Assembly: GCA_025716855.1 (NCBI GenBank)
Contig: JAIXMQ010000042.1
Span: 1-64,000, forward strand
Reading direction: 5' to 3'
Origin: Pilaira anomala
Lineage: Eukaryota; Mucoromycota; Mucoromycetes; Mucorales; Mucoraceae
DNA length: 64,000 bases
The position numbers were made by a program, and so were the translations under genes. The notes under the pieces were generated by a model that was given only the letters and a program-made list of their open reading frames with translations, had not been told where the DNA came from and made no database searches. This document shows, one piece after another, positions 1-11,760 of this stretch. Numbering within the stretch: position 1 is the first letter of the stretch; each line of letters opens with the position of its first letter.

Positions 1-61
1 ATAATTAATGCAAAAATCACATGTATTACATAAAATTAAAATTTTATATATCTATATATAG

Positions 62-324
62 TTGGTAAAGCTACTGGTCAACAAGGTCGTGGTGGTCGTG
101 GTGGAGGACGTGGTGCTCCCCGTGGTGGTGCCCGTGGAGGACGTGGTGGTTTTGGCGGTGACCGTGGAGGCCGTGGTGGTGCTCGTGGTGGTCGTGGCGG
201 TTTCGGCGGTGGTGATCGTGGAGGACGTGGTGGTTTCGGTGGAGGAGACCGTGGAGGACGTGGTGGTTTCGGTGGAGGAGACCGTGGAGGACGTGGCGGT
301 TTCAGAGGTGGTCGTAGCTTCTAA
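62..324 (+). CDS. RGG/GAR-box C-terminal exon (nucleolar RNA-binding protein, partial)
   Basis: Last exon of a gene whose 5' part lies outside the window. A splice acceptor (tatatag) ends at 61. The exon then reads GKATGQQGRGG followed by about 20 Arg-Gly-Gly units, including four repeats of the GGDRGGRGGF type, and ends SF-stop at 324. Glycine/arginine-rich tails of this kind occur on H/ACA snoRNP protein Gar1 and on nucleolin/Nsr1; they bind RNA and are arginine-methylated. The lead-in and the position at the extreme C-terminus favour Gar1, but the diagnostic core domain is not in the window, so the name stays open. A Val-rich reading of the same DNA in the next frame is a shadow. Confidence 0.75.
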
Positions 325-530
325 ACAATCCACTCACACAACCACATATCACCCTAATTTCATTACAAACAAAAGGCATCCTTTTTTTTTTTTCTTAAAA
401 AAAAAACTGTGTAAATAAAAAATAAAAAAATTATAAAAATTCCTTTTTTTTTTTTTCTCACCTCTCTTTTTTTTTTGTAACTTTTACCCCCCACTCTCCT
501 TCTTTTTTCCTTTTTTTTCTTATTGACGAG

Positions 531-1684
531 ATGCCTTTAATCTATTCATTTCAAAGAGACAACAGTGAACGTAGTAACGTAAGACAAAAAGAAACTTTTT
601 TTAAAACTCGCATAATATTCATAGAAAAACTTAGATACCTAGAAGACCACTTCCAAGAACTTTTAGTAGATATAATTTTGATTATCAAGACTTTGAATCC
701 AGACATGAAGATACAGTTATGCCTCTATTTCAACGACGTCGACATAGAGAATTTGAAATAGCTGTACAAAATTATACCAGTAGTAGTAGTAACAGTAGTG
801 ATAATAGTAGTAGTAATAGTAGCAGTAGTAGTAGTAGTGATAGTAGTGTAAATGATGAAAATTCAACTGATGAAGAGGAAGAAGAAGAAGAAGAAACTAA
901 TCAATCAATTAATCACAGTGATATAGAAGAAGAAGAAGAAGAAGAAGAAGAGGATGATAACACAACCATTACTGAATCTTTTACAAGATCACGAGTAGAT
1001 ATTTATAGATTAGCTATAAGAACGAACAGTGAGATTCTAGAAGATTTAGCGGCTATTATAAGGATTCTTCGACAGATTAATGCAATCTATAGAGTCTTTC
1101 ATAATTCTAGTAACAACAACAGCAATAACAGATATCATTCTAGAAGACCAACAACTACCATCAGGAGAAGAATAAGAAGACAAAATCATAACAATGATGA
1201 CGACATAAATCAGAGTGATACCGATTCTAGTTTAGAAGAAGATGAAGATGAAGAAGACGACGAAGCTAATAAATTACTTGAAGCAGGATTAGAAGATTTA
1301 CAAACTGTATTAATGATGGAAAATAACGATGGAATTAAAAGACAATCTACTTTAGCCCTTTTAGCTTTGATTACATATCAATATAATCATTGTTCAGACA
1401 CTTATCTTCGTAATTACCTTGATCCAAATGGTGATTACAATCCTGCCCTATCTATTTTTGCTGCTGCCATTTATGATGAAGAAGAATCGATGCAAGAAAA
1501 TCAATCACCTAAATCATGTCAAGATATTATATTGGCTGCTGAAGACTTATATGGCCCTGACTGGTTAGAAGAATTTCATAAAGGAAAAGAAGGTGTCCTG
1601 AGAAAAATGTTGGAAAAGTTAACCTTCGTAGCTCAAATTAGATTAAAGATGCGTGATATATCCAATCCACCAGTCAGTCGTTAA
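531..1684 (+). CDS. Hypothetical acidic, Ser/Glu-rich protein, 365 aa, two exons
   Basis: Not recognised. Exon 1 is 531-578 and exon 2 is 635-1684. The 56-nt intron has a GTAAGA donor and a TTAG acceptor, and the join restores one frame. Without splicing, the first ORF and the long ORF are in different frames. After a short basic N-terminus (IPRRPLPRTFSRYNF) come a Ser-rich run, two Glu-rich runs and Asn/Arg-rich stretches. The last 130 residues are not low-complexity and look helical (LLEAGLEDLQTVLMMENN to the end), so the protein probably has a disordered N-half and a folded C-half. No membrane segment or signal peptide is visible. Confidence 0.7.
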
Positions 1685-1795
1685 AACAATAAATAAGGGA
1701 GTTTTAATAAAATTTATGCTTTTTTCTTTTTTCTTTTTTTTTTACCACACTCTTTCTTTCTCTTCTCTTTCTTTCACCCTTTACTATAATAAATT

Positions 1796-4142
1796 ATGTA
1801 TAGAAACTCTAAAAGTTTAGTCAAACTATCTAGTCAAATAAACTTACTTGGTACAAGACCATTCACTACTTCTTTACTTTTACGTCGTACTTATAATACG
1901 GACTACACTGAAGGTACTCATCATGTCGCTTCTACCAACCCACTAGATGAGTTATTAAACCATCTTGAAGCAACCAAAGTATCTGACCCAAGAACCGTAA
2001 GTGTTTATTACTAAGTAAATTAAGCTACCTAACAACCAAATTAACATGATATATGTAACCATAGATTGTAAAGCACTTGAATGATTACGTTATTGGTCAA
2101 GATACAGCAAAAAAGACTTTAGCTGTGGCTGTATTCAACCATTATAACCGTGTACGTTCTAATTTAATCTACCAACATGAATTACAACAACAAGAGGCTG
2201 AAAACTTGGATTATCATGATACCAGACCTCATGCAGAACATCATAATGTTACTTTACCTAATGAATATTATACTACAAATACCTCAATTCAAACTATCAA
2301 TCCTGATATCGTACCTGCTGAGAGAATGCCTTATGATAAATGTAAGTAAAATAAAAGTTTACTGCGGGAGAAAAGAGAATGAGGATGTATTTTTAAATAC
2401 TTTATATAAAAAAGGGTCTCCACGTCGTAATTGGGAAAATCCATCTAGTACAACTACACACAACACAGGAACTCGTAAAGTAACAGCATCAACAGGTGTA
2501 GCAATACCATCCTCATCAGCAGGAACTGTAGTAGGATCCGAAAAAAAGAAAGGTTCATTTCAACCAAAAGTCATTGATGATGGTACTGTATATGATAAGA
2601 GTAATGTCATGTTGATTGGTCCTACGGGGTCCGGTAAAACCTTATTGGCACGTACATTAGCCCAAGTATTACAAGTTCCATTCTCCATGTCAGACGCTAC
2701 TCCGTTTACACAAGCTGGATATGTAGGTGAAGATGTTGAATTAGTCATTCAACGTTTATTGCAGGTAAGTTACACTCAAAAATCTCTCTCTTTTTTTTTT
2801 TCATCTTTTAAACCTTTTTCTCTCTTTATTTATTAGGCATGTGATTACGATGTAAAGAAGGCAGAAACCGGTATTGTATTCATTGATGAAATTGATAAAA
2901 TATCAAGAAGATCCGATTCAATGTCTGCGTCAAGAGATGTATCAGGTGAAGGTGTTCAGCAGGTAACACATATACTGTTTATAAAATAAAATAAAAAAAT
3001 GAATAACTATTAACTTTTACACGTTAGTCTTTATTGCGTATGTTGGAAGGTACAATCATTAACGTTACTGATAAATCGGGTGGAAACAGTCCACAAAATA
3101 ACCGAAGAAATGGTATGCCAGGTGGTTCTATTGGAAACGGCCAAACGGGTGGTGGCAACCCAGGTGGTGGTGGTGGAGGAGGAGGAGGAGGAGGGAAAGG
3201 AGAGACTTATGCAGTTGATACCAGTAATATTTTATTTATTTTGAGTGGTGCTTTTGTTGGTTTAGATAAAACCATTCAAGATAGAATGGCTAAAGGCGTA
3301 AGTAATTATATAATGAAGTCTATATAGTGTTATTGATATATATATATTTTTTTGGTACAGTCGATTGGTTTTAATGCATTGATTCGATCATCAGAAGACC
3401 ATAAGCTTGAAATCCCTTCAAATAATGGCTCAAAAAAAGAAGTTTCAAATCCATTAAGTCTTACAGAACCTGCAGGTACACACATATTATATACACGCAT
3501 GTGTATAAAAAAACTCCGCAGATTACTAAATATCTATATTCAGATTTGGTAAAATACGGTCTAATTCCTGAATTCGTTGGAAGATTACCTGTTATTTCTT
3601 CCGTAAACAATCTATCTGCTGATGATCTCGTTCGAGTTTTAACAGAGCCTAAAAATTCACTTTTGAAACAATATCAAGGCTTATTTCAATTAAGTCAGGT
3701 AATTAATAACAAAGACCATATTCATGTATACAAATATTTACTTTTTTTTTTTTTAAGGTTGAATTAAGGTTTAGTAAATCTGCACTTCGAAAAATTGCTG
3801 AATTAGCTCTTGAAAAGAAAACTGGTGCAAGAGGTTTACGCCGTATCATGGTAAAAAAAAAAATGAGATTGATATAAGAATTTTTATTTTTTTTTATTTT
3901 GAACAATCTTATTTACCCATTTATATATAACCGTATAGGAAAACTTGTTATTAGATCCCATGTACGACACTCCTTCTTCTTGTGTGAAACAAGTCATTAT
4001 CAACAGTAAAGTAGTAACAAATGAGAAAAAGGCAATTTATTTAGGAAAAGATCAAAGGCATTTGGGTGATAAAATCATTGCTTTGGACGATGAAGAGGAT
4101 TTAAATAATAATGAGACTTTACGAGAAGTGACAGTCATGTAA
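1796..4142 (+). CDS. CLPX: Mitochondrial ATP-dependent unfoldase ClpX
   Basis: AAA+ unfoldase that feeds proteins to the ClpP peptidase in the mitochondrial matrix. Nine exons join in frame (1796-1996, 2065-2341, 2415-2764, 2837-2962, 3028-3297, 3361-3475, 3544-3698, 3758-3850, 3939-4142), giving 596 aa. The N-terminus is basic and hydroxylated ([14 protein letters not shown]), as in a mitochondrial presequence. Visible motifs are DYVIGQD, Walker A GPTGSGKT (about 228-235), pore loop GYVG (261-264), Walker B FIDE (291-294), the SIGF loop (409-412), [11 protein letters not shown], and sensor-2 GARGLRR. A poly-Gly insertion sits in exon 5. The N-terminal zinc-binding domain of bacterial ClpX is not seen, as is usual for fungal Mcx1-type proteins. 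The exon 2/3 junction codon (Trp) is the least certain join. Confidence 0.93.
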
Positions 4143-4418
4143 AGAGAATTCTTTCTTATAGAAGTTTTTTGCACCTATTCACACAAACACATATACACAC
4201 ACACACACACACATACATACACTTATTATATATTTTGCCGCTATTTCCCCCCCCCCCCTTTTTTTTTAGAATTTACCCCCTTTGTGGTACAGATTTACTT
4301 AACATGATAATTTTTATAAAAATGTATATAATTATACAGCCTGATTATTCACATAATTTATCAAATGTTTAGGCGGTGTTAAATTTAGGAAGAAGCAATT
4401 GTGATAACAGAGAATTAT

Positions 4419-5048
4419 CTACTGTACCTCGGAGCATATCTTGTTCTTTACGATTTCACATAATTTTAAAGCGGCAATTTGAATTACAGCACTATCAATG
4501 AATGTTTCTACCGCTGACAAACCTACAAATGAAAGTAAAACACTATAAGGAATAGGTGAGAAAAATAAAAATTGCACATCTTTTTTTTTTTTTTCTTTAC
4601 CCTGCAATCGTTTGAATGATATCATGAGGTAAAACAGGTTTAATAAGTTCAAGATTCATTTCTTTCCATATTAAACTATTCATTCTTTTAAACGAGTTAA
4701 ATTCTTCAGCAACTGGCTCTAGATATTGATAGGAAGACAATTCAGAAAATTCATTTGCAACAATGACACGTACTGCAAGCTGACAAGCAGCAGGTCCTAG
4801 GAAATCATATGCCTTTTTTTTTCATAAAGTTAACTTGCAGTTACATTGTTTTGATATATTTTTAAAAAAACAAATACCTGTTTCTCTGATGTCTGTTGAC
4901 TGCCCCCAGAAATGATTGTGATCAATGTAGGTAACGCTAAAGTAATATCTAAACTTTGACCATTTCTGTCCTGTATCTTTGAAAAGACAGACACAAGGAA
5001 CCTCTCGATCTCTTTCTTGTCATCTAATTTAGTATCTGAATTAGCCAT
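4419..5048 (-). CDS. Hypothetical 168-aa helical protein, three exons
   Basis: Not recognised. Exons on the minus strand are 5048-4878, 4812-4601 and 4542-4419. The splices keep the frame: donor CAG|GTATTT, acceptor AAAG|GCA, donor GG|GTAAAG and acceptor TTATAG|T. The protein is helical and amphipathic (KKEIERFLVSVFSKIQDRNG, then ITLALPTLITIISGG), with a hydrophobic C-terminal part (GVLLSFVGLSAVETF). It has no low-complexity tracts, which supports a real conserved gene. A 56-nt homopolymer lies just upstream of the start (poly-T in the sense direction). The gene is divergently arranged with the polyQ gene at 5526. Confidence 0.7.
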
Positions 5049-5060
5049 ATGTGTATACTC

Positions 5061-5062
<2 letters not shown>

Positions 5063-5118
<56 letters not shown>
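5063..5118. repeat. 56-nt poly(A) tract
   Basis: An uninterrupted run of A from 5063 to 5118, 14 bases upstream of the start codon of the minus-strand gene at 5048. In the sense strand of that gene it is a poly-T stretch in the promoter or 5' leader. The remaining 5119-5525 is a divergent intergenic region with a TA dinucleotide run near 5430. Confidence 0.95.
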
Positions 5119-5122
<4 letters not shown>

Positions 5123-5525
5123 TATCAAAGAAAGAGACAAAGAGAGAAAGAGAAAACAATGCAAATGTCAAAATGATAAATTTTTCGTAGCTTGTTTATG
5201 ATTGGCCACAATTGTTTGCTGTGCATGATTTTAATTAAAAAAAAATTAACAATTACCTTTATAAATACATAAAGAACTTCTTCTTTTTTCCCTCTCTCTT
5301 TGTTCCTTCTTTGTTTCCTTCTTTATTAATCTAATGTGTTATTCATAATCACAGTAGATCTGTAGTATTATCGAGGCTTATTATTTAGACGATTAATTAA
5401 TGGTACCACAAGCAAGATTCTCATCATATATATATATATAACACCTATTTCTTCTCCAAATCAACAAAAAAACTATCTTTCTACAATATACAGTAAAGAA
5501 ATAAAAAAAAAAAGAGTAAGATCAA

Positions 5526-6443
5526 ATGAATCAATACCCTGGAATTTACAATCAGCCTCAAGGAAATATGGGCGTACCTTTCATGAACGCTGGAATCCCA
5601 CAACAACAGTTCGCATCACCCTACCCACCAATGGCTCAAAATATGATGGGTGTATCTACTATGCAGCAACCTTTAATGCAAATGAATCCAGGAAATCAAG
5701 CTATGTATCCTGGTGCTTTTGGAGGACTTCCTTACTCTGGAGCTGTACCTAGTAATCCAATCTGTGAGATGCTAATGCAAATAAGACAAATCGAGCAACA
5801 AGAAGAGGCAAGACAGCAACAACAACAACAACAACAGTTACAATTGCAACAACAACAACAGCAACAACAGCAGCAGCAACAGCAGCAGCAGCAACAACAA
5901 CAACAACAACAGTGGTATCAACAGTATCAACAATACCAAGAACAGTGTCAGCAGTATATGGAGCAATTACAGCAGCATATGCAAACACAACAAGCACCTC
6001 CAACTCCTTCTCCAGCTCCATCACCTGCTTCTCCTTATTTCTCCCCTACTCATCAACCTCCTCTAAGATCATTTGCACCGGATCAAAGAAGCCCATGCTA
6101 CTTACGTGGATTATTTGATAAAGAACAGAACTTGTTACGCGAGTATCAACGTCTGGGACACTTTTGGGTTTGGCGTGAAGCAAAATCCGGATCTCATTTC
6201 AAATCTTTTAGTATTGAAAATCAAAAATTGATTTTAAAGAAAGCAATGGATCCGATTGAAAAAAATCGAATCGTGTTGAATAAAGAAAAGACGCTGAAAG
6301 GTAATATTGTATTAAATTTGAGTGATTTAAGTGGTGTTGCTGCTTATACTAGCTTTGGAAAAAATCGAGTTATCGAACTAGAAATTATGTATAAAAGTTT
6401 TGAAGATGCAAACTCGGATATTCGATTTGAAAAGAGAAGATAA
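5526..6443 (+). CDS. PolyQ protein with WWE-like C-terminal domain, 305 aa
   Basis: Single exon. Residues 1-80 are Pro/Met/Gln/Gly-rich and prion-like. Residues ~95-150 are dominated by glutamine, encoded by mixed CAA/CAG. A Pro-Ser-rich linker follows (TPSPAPSPASPYFSP). The last ~115 residues are ordered: aromatic FWVWREAKSGSHFKSF, then LNLSDLSGVAAYTSFGKNR and IELEIMY. The spacing of the Trp pair, the hydrophobic strand and the terminal basic strand resembles a WWE fold, a poly(ADP-ribose)- or ubiquitin-pathway-associated module. This is inference from pattern only, and an unrelated beta-domain is possible. The start is the first ATG after an A-rich leader. No intron signature is seen. Confidence 0.7.
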   Translation: MNQYPGIYNQPQGNMGVPFMNAGIPQQQFASPYPPMAQNMMGVSTMQQPLMQMNPGNQAMYPGAFGGLPYSGAVPSNPICEMLMQIRQIEQQEEARQQQQQQQQLQLQQQQQQQQQQQQQQQQQQQQQQWYQQYQQYQEQCQQYMEQLQQHMQTQQAPPTPSPAPSPASPYFSPTHQPPLRSFAPDQRSPCYLRGLFDKEQNLLREYQRLGHFWVWREAKSGSHFKSFSIENQKLILKKAMDPIEKNRIVLNKEKTLKGNIVLNLSDLSGVAAYTSFGKNRVIELEIMYKSFEDANSDIRFEKRR

Positions 6444-6719
6444 TAATAATCTCTCTTTTTTTAAAATATACTAATATTCAATTAGAAATAAATACATAGA
6501 TAGAGTTATAAATAAACGTAATAGATACATATAATTTGTTTTCATAAAATATTCGACACTTTTTTTTTTCTCTCTCTCTTTTTTGTAAGCATGTATTACA
6601 GTTTCTAACTGTCCATAAACCATTTAAATTTCCTCTACTCTGGGATCATTATGTATAATTGTAATTACATGGTATACTCTTTATTTTCTCTTTTTTATTC
6701 ATTATTGTCTCTTTTTTTC

Positions 6720-7886
6720 TTAAATATCATGCATTTCACTGTCCAAATCAGTCTTTCCAGCTTCATTATTTTCTACCTCACTTTGTTTTTCTGGTATAGC
6801 ATTCAAACTTACAAGTTCATTCTCTGATAATGCCAACGAGATATTTTCACCATAATACTCATCCATGTTAATATCTATTGGCTTGACAATGGTAGACGAT
6901 TTTTTAAACATATCTGCTTCTTCTTCTTCTTCTTCTTCTGCTTCTTCTTCTTCCTCTTCTTCTTGTTGTTGAATCTTTTGCTGTGCCAATTTCCTCTTCT
7001 TTCTCTTTTCGGCCAAGATAGCTAATGCATACTCACGACCTGACTTCACTGAAGCTCCTTCATTTTTCTCATCATCTTCGTCGTCCGAGAAAGTAATTGT
7101 ACGAGGAGGTTGTGAATCCTCATCATCACTATGATAGGTATTTCTCTTTTTTGCAACAGGTTTCGATTGTGTCTTTTTAGTCTTTTCTTTACGAGGTGTA
7201 TCTGAAGAGTATGGAATAAACAAAGGCCTTTGTTCTTCATCATCTGAAGAATCCTCTTGTCGAACTATACCCTCATCATCTAAAATACATAGAAATAAGA
7301 TTTGAGATATATATCCTCAAAAATCACATTTTTTAATTTCTTACCTCCTACAGTCTTTCCAGACAATTCATTCATAAAATCTCTTCTTACTTTTAATTTC
7401 TCTCTATATTCTTCTTGCCAAGTACTTACTAAGCCTCTCACCAATTTATCCGAAGCAGGCTTTCCAACTTTTCTTGCAAAATCCTGAAACTTGAGTTTAG
7501 GAAACAAGTTATTTGCCCATATTGTGTAATATGTCATTAATTTCTTCAAGTCCTGTCCTTCATACCCTTTTCCCATGAACTTTAAGTGTTTACTTTCATT
7601 CTTTAGTAACGGAAGTCCATTGGTTTCTACAAGTCTTTTTGGGAAAGGAATGAGTTTTTTTTTTTTTTAAAAAAAAAAAGAAAAACTGGCAAAACAGACA
7701 ATATAGATCTTACAGTTTTTCGTCTAGTTTTAAAGCTTTTATTTTTACTGGAGTTTCAGTTGTCCTTTCTGGTTGTAACGTAGTTAAAGTTTGTGTTTGA
7801 GGTTGAGTTGGTTGCGAAGAGGGCACATCAAAATCGTAATTATCGAGTGCGTCAAAGTTAAAGTCATGAGCGTCAAAGTCATCCAT
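6720..7886 (-). CDS. CSM3: Replication fork protection complex subunit Csm3/Swi3/TIPIN
   Basis: The partner of Tof1/Timeless in the fork protection complex, which couples helicase to polymerase, stabilises stalled forks and supports the S-phase checkpoint. Minus-strand exons are 7886-7714, 7634-7345 and 7279-6720 (340 aa). The Swi3 domain runs over residues ~58-150 and shows the family signature: LVETNGLPLL, FMGKGYEGQDLKKLM, YYTIWANNLFPKLKFQDFARKVGK. The N-terminus is acidic with FDALDNYDFD repeats. The C-terminal ~190 residues are disordered, with SDDEE clusters and a Glu run (QQQEEEEEEEAEEEEEEE), typical of nuclear proteins. An in-frame upstream ATG at 7940 would add a hydrophobic leader; 7886 is preferred because the family starts with an acidic segment. 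Confidence 0.9.
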
Positions 7887-8522
7887 ATTTGTTATAAAAA
7901 AAAAAAGAAAAAAAATATTTACATAAACGCGGTTGAACAAATTGTTTATTCAATACGCGATTTCCGTGTATCACAATCAAGTCACATTTATCATGAAAAG
8001 CAAAGGAAAAGTACACATTAAGAGAACTTTCACTAAATATTTTTATATATTACAATCAATAGATTTAAAGTGACGTTTACTTAAATGATATTATCAGAAA
8101 ACACACAGACACACATACACTCTCTCCCTTCGTATCACATGAATTGCTACAGGTACAGTTTCTTTAAAGATCCTATCTTTCCCTTCTTCCACTTGTTCTT
8201 CGGTAGAAGTGAGGTTCTTTCTACAACAAGTTGCTTGAGAGAGTTGGTTAGCATAGAATACGTATATTTTTCTTTTTACTTTAGATATAGCTTATATAGT
8301 TGTAAATAGCTCTTTAAAAAAGTCATTTATTTCTTGTGTGTAATATAAAAGTAGTTAAAACGATCAATAATATAAATAAAGCCAACTACTGTATCTGTCT
8401 TATGACATAAAGAACATTTTATTCTAAACACCAATCTTATTTTTTAAGGTTACAACAACTAAGAATCAATGTCAAATATCGATCTAATAATAATAAATAT
8501 ATATAACTGTATATGTATTACC
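7887..8522. other. Intergenic, 5' of CSM3
   Basis: No supportable gene. AT-rich sequence separates the CSM3 start from the 3' end of the 48-aa gene. Short open frames here are not flanked by splice signals or coding-like composition. Confidence 0.6.
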
Positions 8523-8732
8523 TTAATCTCTTGGAGCATCAAGTCGTTTACCGTACTGCCTCTCTTGGTTTTCATCCTCTAAATTTTCGTCCTCTTTTCT
8601 ATCAACTTGTGATTCCTCTAATTCAAAGTTAGGTCTATAAGCATCAAAATTTAGTAATTACCACGAATTCTATCAAAGAAATGAAAAAGCAACTCACGTT
8701 TCGTTAAAATATTTGTCTTTGGGTTTACTCAT
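8523..8732 (-). CDS. Small acidic protein, 48 aa, two exons
   Basis: Minus-strand exons are 8732-8698 and 8634-8523; the intron is GTGAGT...TTATAG (63 nt). The product starts MSKPKDKYFNETPNFELEES and ends YGKRLDAPRD. It is almost all charged and probably disordered. The clean splice, the compact charged sequence and the shared intergenic region with RPL43 suggest a genuine short gene that a length filter would miss. Function not recognised. Confidence 0.6.
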
Positions 8733-9354
8733 TCTATATTTTTTGTATGAAAAGATGAAAGAAAAAAAAAGGGGTCAAATTGAACCGCAAGAGTCTATAT
8801 TTATATATTATTTCGCCATAACCATGGATACAATGAAGACATGATAGAATCAAAACACTCATAATAAAATTACTAGTTACATTGTATATTTAGTATGTAC
8901 CGCGGTGGTATGCTAAGCTAGTAAGGTCCGCCTCTCTGACAATGGAATCTATACATTTAGACTGATATGACAAGCGTCTTTTTTTATTTTAGTTTGAAAA
9001 TACCATTTAGATAATGGTCACAGATAGCAAAGATCTTTTTTTTTTTAAAAAAAAATACTTTAATAGATGCTCATTATGGTTTTATATGTATAAAATTATA
9101 TACAACTTATTTTAAGCGTTCAAACACTTGACAATCAAACACTCCAAGAATAATAATAATAGTAAAAAAAAAAAAAGCTTAATTTGACAGGTGGTGAATG
9201 ATGACATTTTTGTCAGTATATAAAGTTTTAAAAAAATTTACCGCCAAAATTTTATACTATGGGCCGGACTTTTTTTTAATTTTTTTTTTTTAGTATTTTA
9301 ATATCTCGAAAATGTTGAATCAATAATTTCCCCCTCTTATTATCCTTATTCAAT
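8733..9354. promoter_or_regulatory. Divergent promoter region of the 48-aa gene and RPL43
   Basis: 622 bp with no coding potential between the two divergent starts. It contains several T/A homopolymers and a GC-richer patch near 8898-8945. No canonical ribosomal-protein gene element is certain. Confidence 0.45.
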
Positions 9355-9987
9355 ATGGTAAGTAACCTATATATCCATCCATCCATCATTCATAACTAAT
9401 ATCATCTATCTAGGCTAAGCGCACAAAGAAAGGTACTTTATAAATACATACGCAAACATACATACTACACGCAAAATACAATTTCAATTTCGAGATGGAT
9501 ATATTAAAAAAAGATAAAGCTTGGATATTATTTTTCAACAAAAAAAAAAAAAAGAAAACAAAGACTATGATCTATCTATTTTTTTTTAAAACTATTCACT
9601 CACTTTGGAATTGGATTGCTACTACTTTGTTGAATTTATATTGACTTTCTTTTTTTTTAATTAGTCGGAATCACCGGTAAATACGGTACCCGTTATGGTG
9701 CCTCTCTCAGAAAGACCGTAAAGAAGATGGAAATCACTCAACATTCCAAGTACACCTGTACTTTCTGTGGTAAGGATGCTGTTAAGCGTACTGCCGTTGG
9801 TATCTGGAAGTGTAAGGGTTGCAAGAAGACCATGGCTGGCGGTGCTTATACTGTCTCGTAAGTTATTTGATATGTCTATTATCTAAAGTGTTTTGTTATT
9901 AACTATTACTCTATTAATTTTAGCACCACTGCTGCTGCCACCGTCCGTTCCACCGTTCGTCGTCTCCGTGAATTGGCCGAAATCTAA
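9355..9987 (+). CDS. RPL43: 60S ribosomal protein eL43 (L43/L37a)
   Basis: Zinc-ribbon protein of the large ribosomal subunit. Four exons: 9355-9357 (the ATG only), 9414-9432, 9665-9857 and 9924-9987, giving 92 aa, the family length. The sequence opens [20 protein letters not shown] and carries the zinc ribbon CTFCGKD...WKCKGCKK, then [14 protein letters not shown] and RRLRELAEI. The intron directly after the start codon is a common layout for fungal ribosomal-protein genes. The coding sequence is more GC-rich and codon-biased than its neighbours, as expected for a highly expressed gene. Confidence 0.97.
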
Positions 9988-10563
9988 ATTACTTTCATTT
10001 ATTTTTTGAAACACGCCTTTTCCAAGCAATACATAAAAAATTCAATTATACGACTCTAAATTTTGTTATATTTTGTAATTCATGAATAAAAATTTAATGG
10101 ACGAATACTTGTTTTTTTTATAAAAACTAATATCAATGGGAAAGTGTTTACAGAGAAAGGAATTATGCATTTAGCGTACGGCGAGAGAGTGTGTGTGCGC
10201 GTGTGTGTGTGCTGGAGAATGCTTGTTTTTAACATGTTCCATTCGTGATTTAATTCTTGCACTGATAATGCGATTTTTTTTTTTTTTTTTACTGCTTTTA
10301 TCTCGGTGCTTTCCAGAGATCCAAGCGTGCTTATTATCACTACTACAGTTAATATGTTTCACAAAAGCCGCGACTTTTACTTTCTAAGATGACTATAATT
10401 TACAAAAATTATAAAAAATGACACCTTCACATTTTACATGTATAAAAAGTAACACAATCTCGTGATGATACATAGATAATTTTCTTTTATTTCTAATTGA
10501 CATTTTCTATTATAATAGAAATAAAAAAGGCGCAATGATTACACTAATATTACGCTATATATT
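9988..10563. other. Convergent 3' intergenic region (RPL43/MET14)
   Basis: No gene seen. It holds a (GT)n-like stretch at 10190-10212 and a T run near 10275. Both flanking genes end here, so it should contain their 3' ends. Confidence 0.6.
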
Positions 10564-10973
10564 TTATTTCTTGGTGATTTGCTCAGTAGTAAGATAGTTG
10601 TTCTTGACAAGGTAATCCAAGATTTGTTGAACACCTTGTTCAACGGTACCTTCATGAGTCTTGATATGGATCTCAGGCTTTTCAGGTGCTTCATAAGGAG
10701 CAGAGATACCAGTGAATTCCTTGATCTCACCAGCCTTAGCCTTCTTGTAGAGTCCCTTAGGATCACGTTCTTCAACAACAGAGAGAGGTGCATCAGCATA
10801 GACTTCAATGAAAGGAATCTTGGAGGCTTCATGAAGAGCTCTAGCGGAATCACGATCTGCTCTGTAAGGACTAATAAAAGCAGTAATTGTAACAACAGTA
10901 GCATCAGCAAATAACTTGGCAACCTATTTGTTACATATTAATTAACCAATTCCCTTCTCTCTCTCACATATTT

Positions 10974-11020
<47 letters not shown>

Positions 11021-11352
11021 TCTGAAATACGACGAATGTTCTCAGTACGATCGTCAGGACCGAAACCTAAATTCTTGTTTAAGCCGAAACGAATGTTATC
11101 ACCATCCAAACGATAAGCGTTAACACCAGAATGAAGTAAAGTTTGCTCCAAAGCAGAAGCTAAAGTAGATTTACCAGAAGCAGAAAGACCAGTGAACCAA
11201 AGAGTGAAACCCTTTTTTTTTTTTATAAAGCCTTTTTTAGTTTTATTCACCCCTTTTTACATCAATAAAAAAAAACTTACCTTTTGCTTTAAAAGTTCTT
11301 GACGTTCAGTCAAACTAACGCTGCCTTCGTGCCATGTAATGTTAGTAGCCAT
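10564..11352 (-). CDS. MET14: Adenylylsulfate (APS) kinase
   Basis: Phosphorylates adenosine-5'-phosphosulfate with ATP to make PAPS, the second step of sulfate assimilation. Minus-strand exons are 11352-11281, 11211-11020 and 10923-10564 (207 aa, the usual length). Motifs: P-loop GLSASGKST (32-40), [49 protein letters not shown] and [11 protein letters not shown]. Intron 2 contains a 40-nt T run right behind the donor (10978-11017). It is a stand-alone kinase, not fused to ATP sulfurylase. Confidence 0.97.
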
Positions 11353-11752
11353 GATATATAAAGTAAATAATTATAACAAAAAGAAGACTAACAAAAAAAA
11401 AAAAACTTAAATGCTTTTCTTTTTATATTTACACTGCGGAGATTATAACTATTGTTTTTATTGGGTCGTTCCTGGGATTGCGCCATAAGATAGTCCAATT
11501 CATACAAGATTTTTTAGATATTTTTCAATGATGGAGTTTTTTTTTTGCGAATTATAATAGTTGTTCCCTTGTGATAAATTCATAAAAAATACAGAGTATT
11601 TGAAACTTTAAAATACTCAAGTACAATTACACTCGTGATAGTTTGGGCAAGCACACGTTCACAAATGCCCTCTCTCTCTCTCCTCAATCTCAAAGATTAA
11701 TTAGAAACTGAAGTTCTATTACCTATGTTCTCATTGAATAGTAAGAACACAC

Positions 11753-11760
11753 TATATAAA
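11753..11760 (+). promoter_or_regulatory. TATA box of a candidate small spliced transcript
   Basis: TATATAAA, followed about 60 nt later by a strong GTAAGT donor at 11821 with no ATG between them. That is the layout of a short non-coding first exon and pairs with the candidate ORF at 12065. Confidence 0.4.

Noticed and set aside
52..418. Thr/Ser-rich minus frame and Val-rich plus frame over the RGG exon
   Set aside because: Both are shadows of the repetitive RGG-coding DNA; the RGG frame has a splice acceptor and a natural stop.
5749..6024. Val/Ala-rich minus ORF in the polyQ gene
   Set aside because: Antisense reading of the CAA/CAG tract.
8085..8309. 74-aa plus ORF
   Set aside because: No splice signals, no protein-like composition, no family; treated as non-coding.
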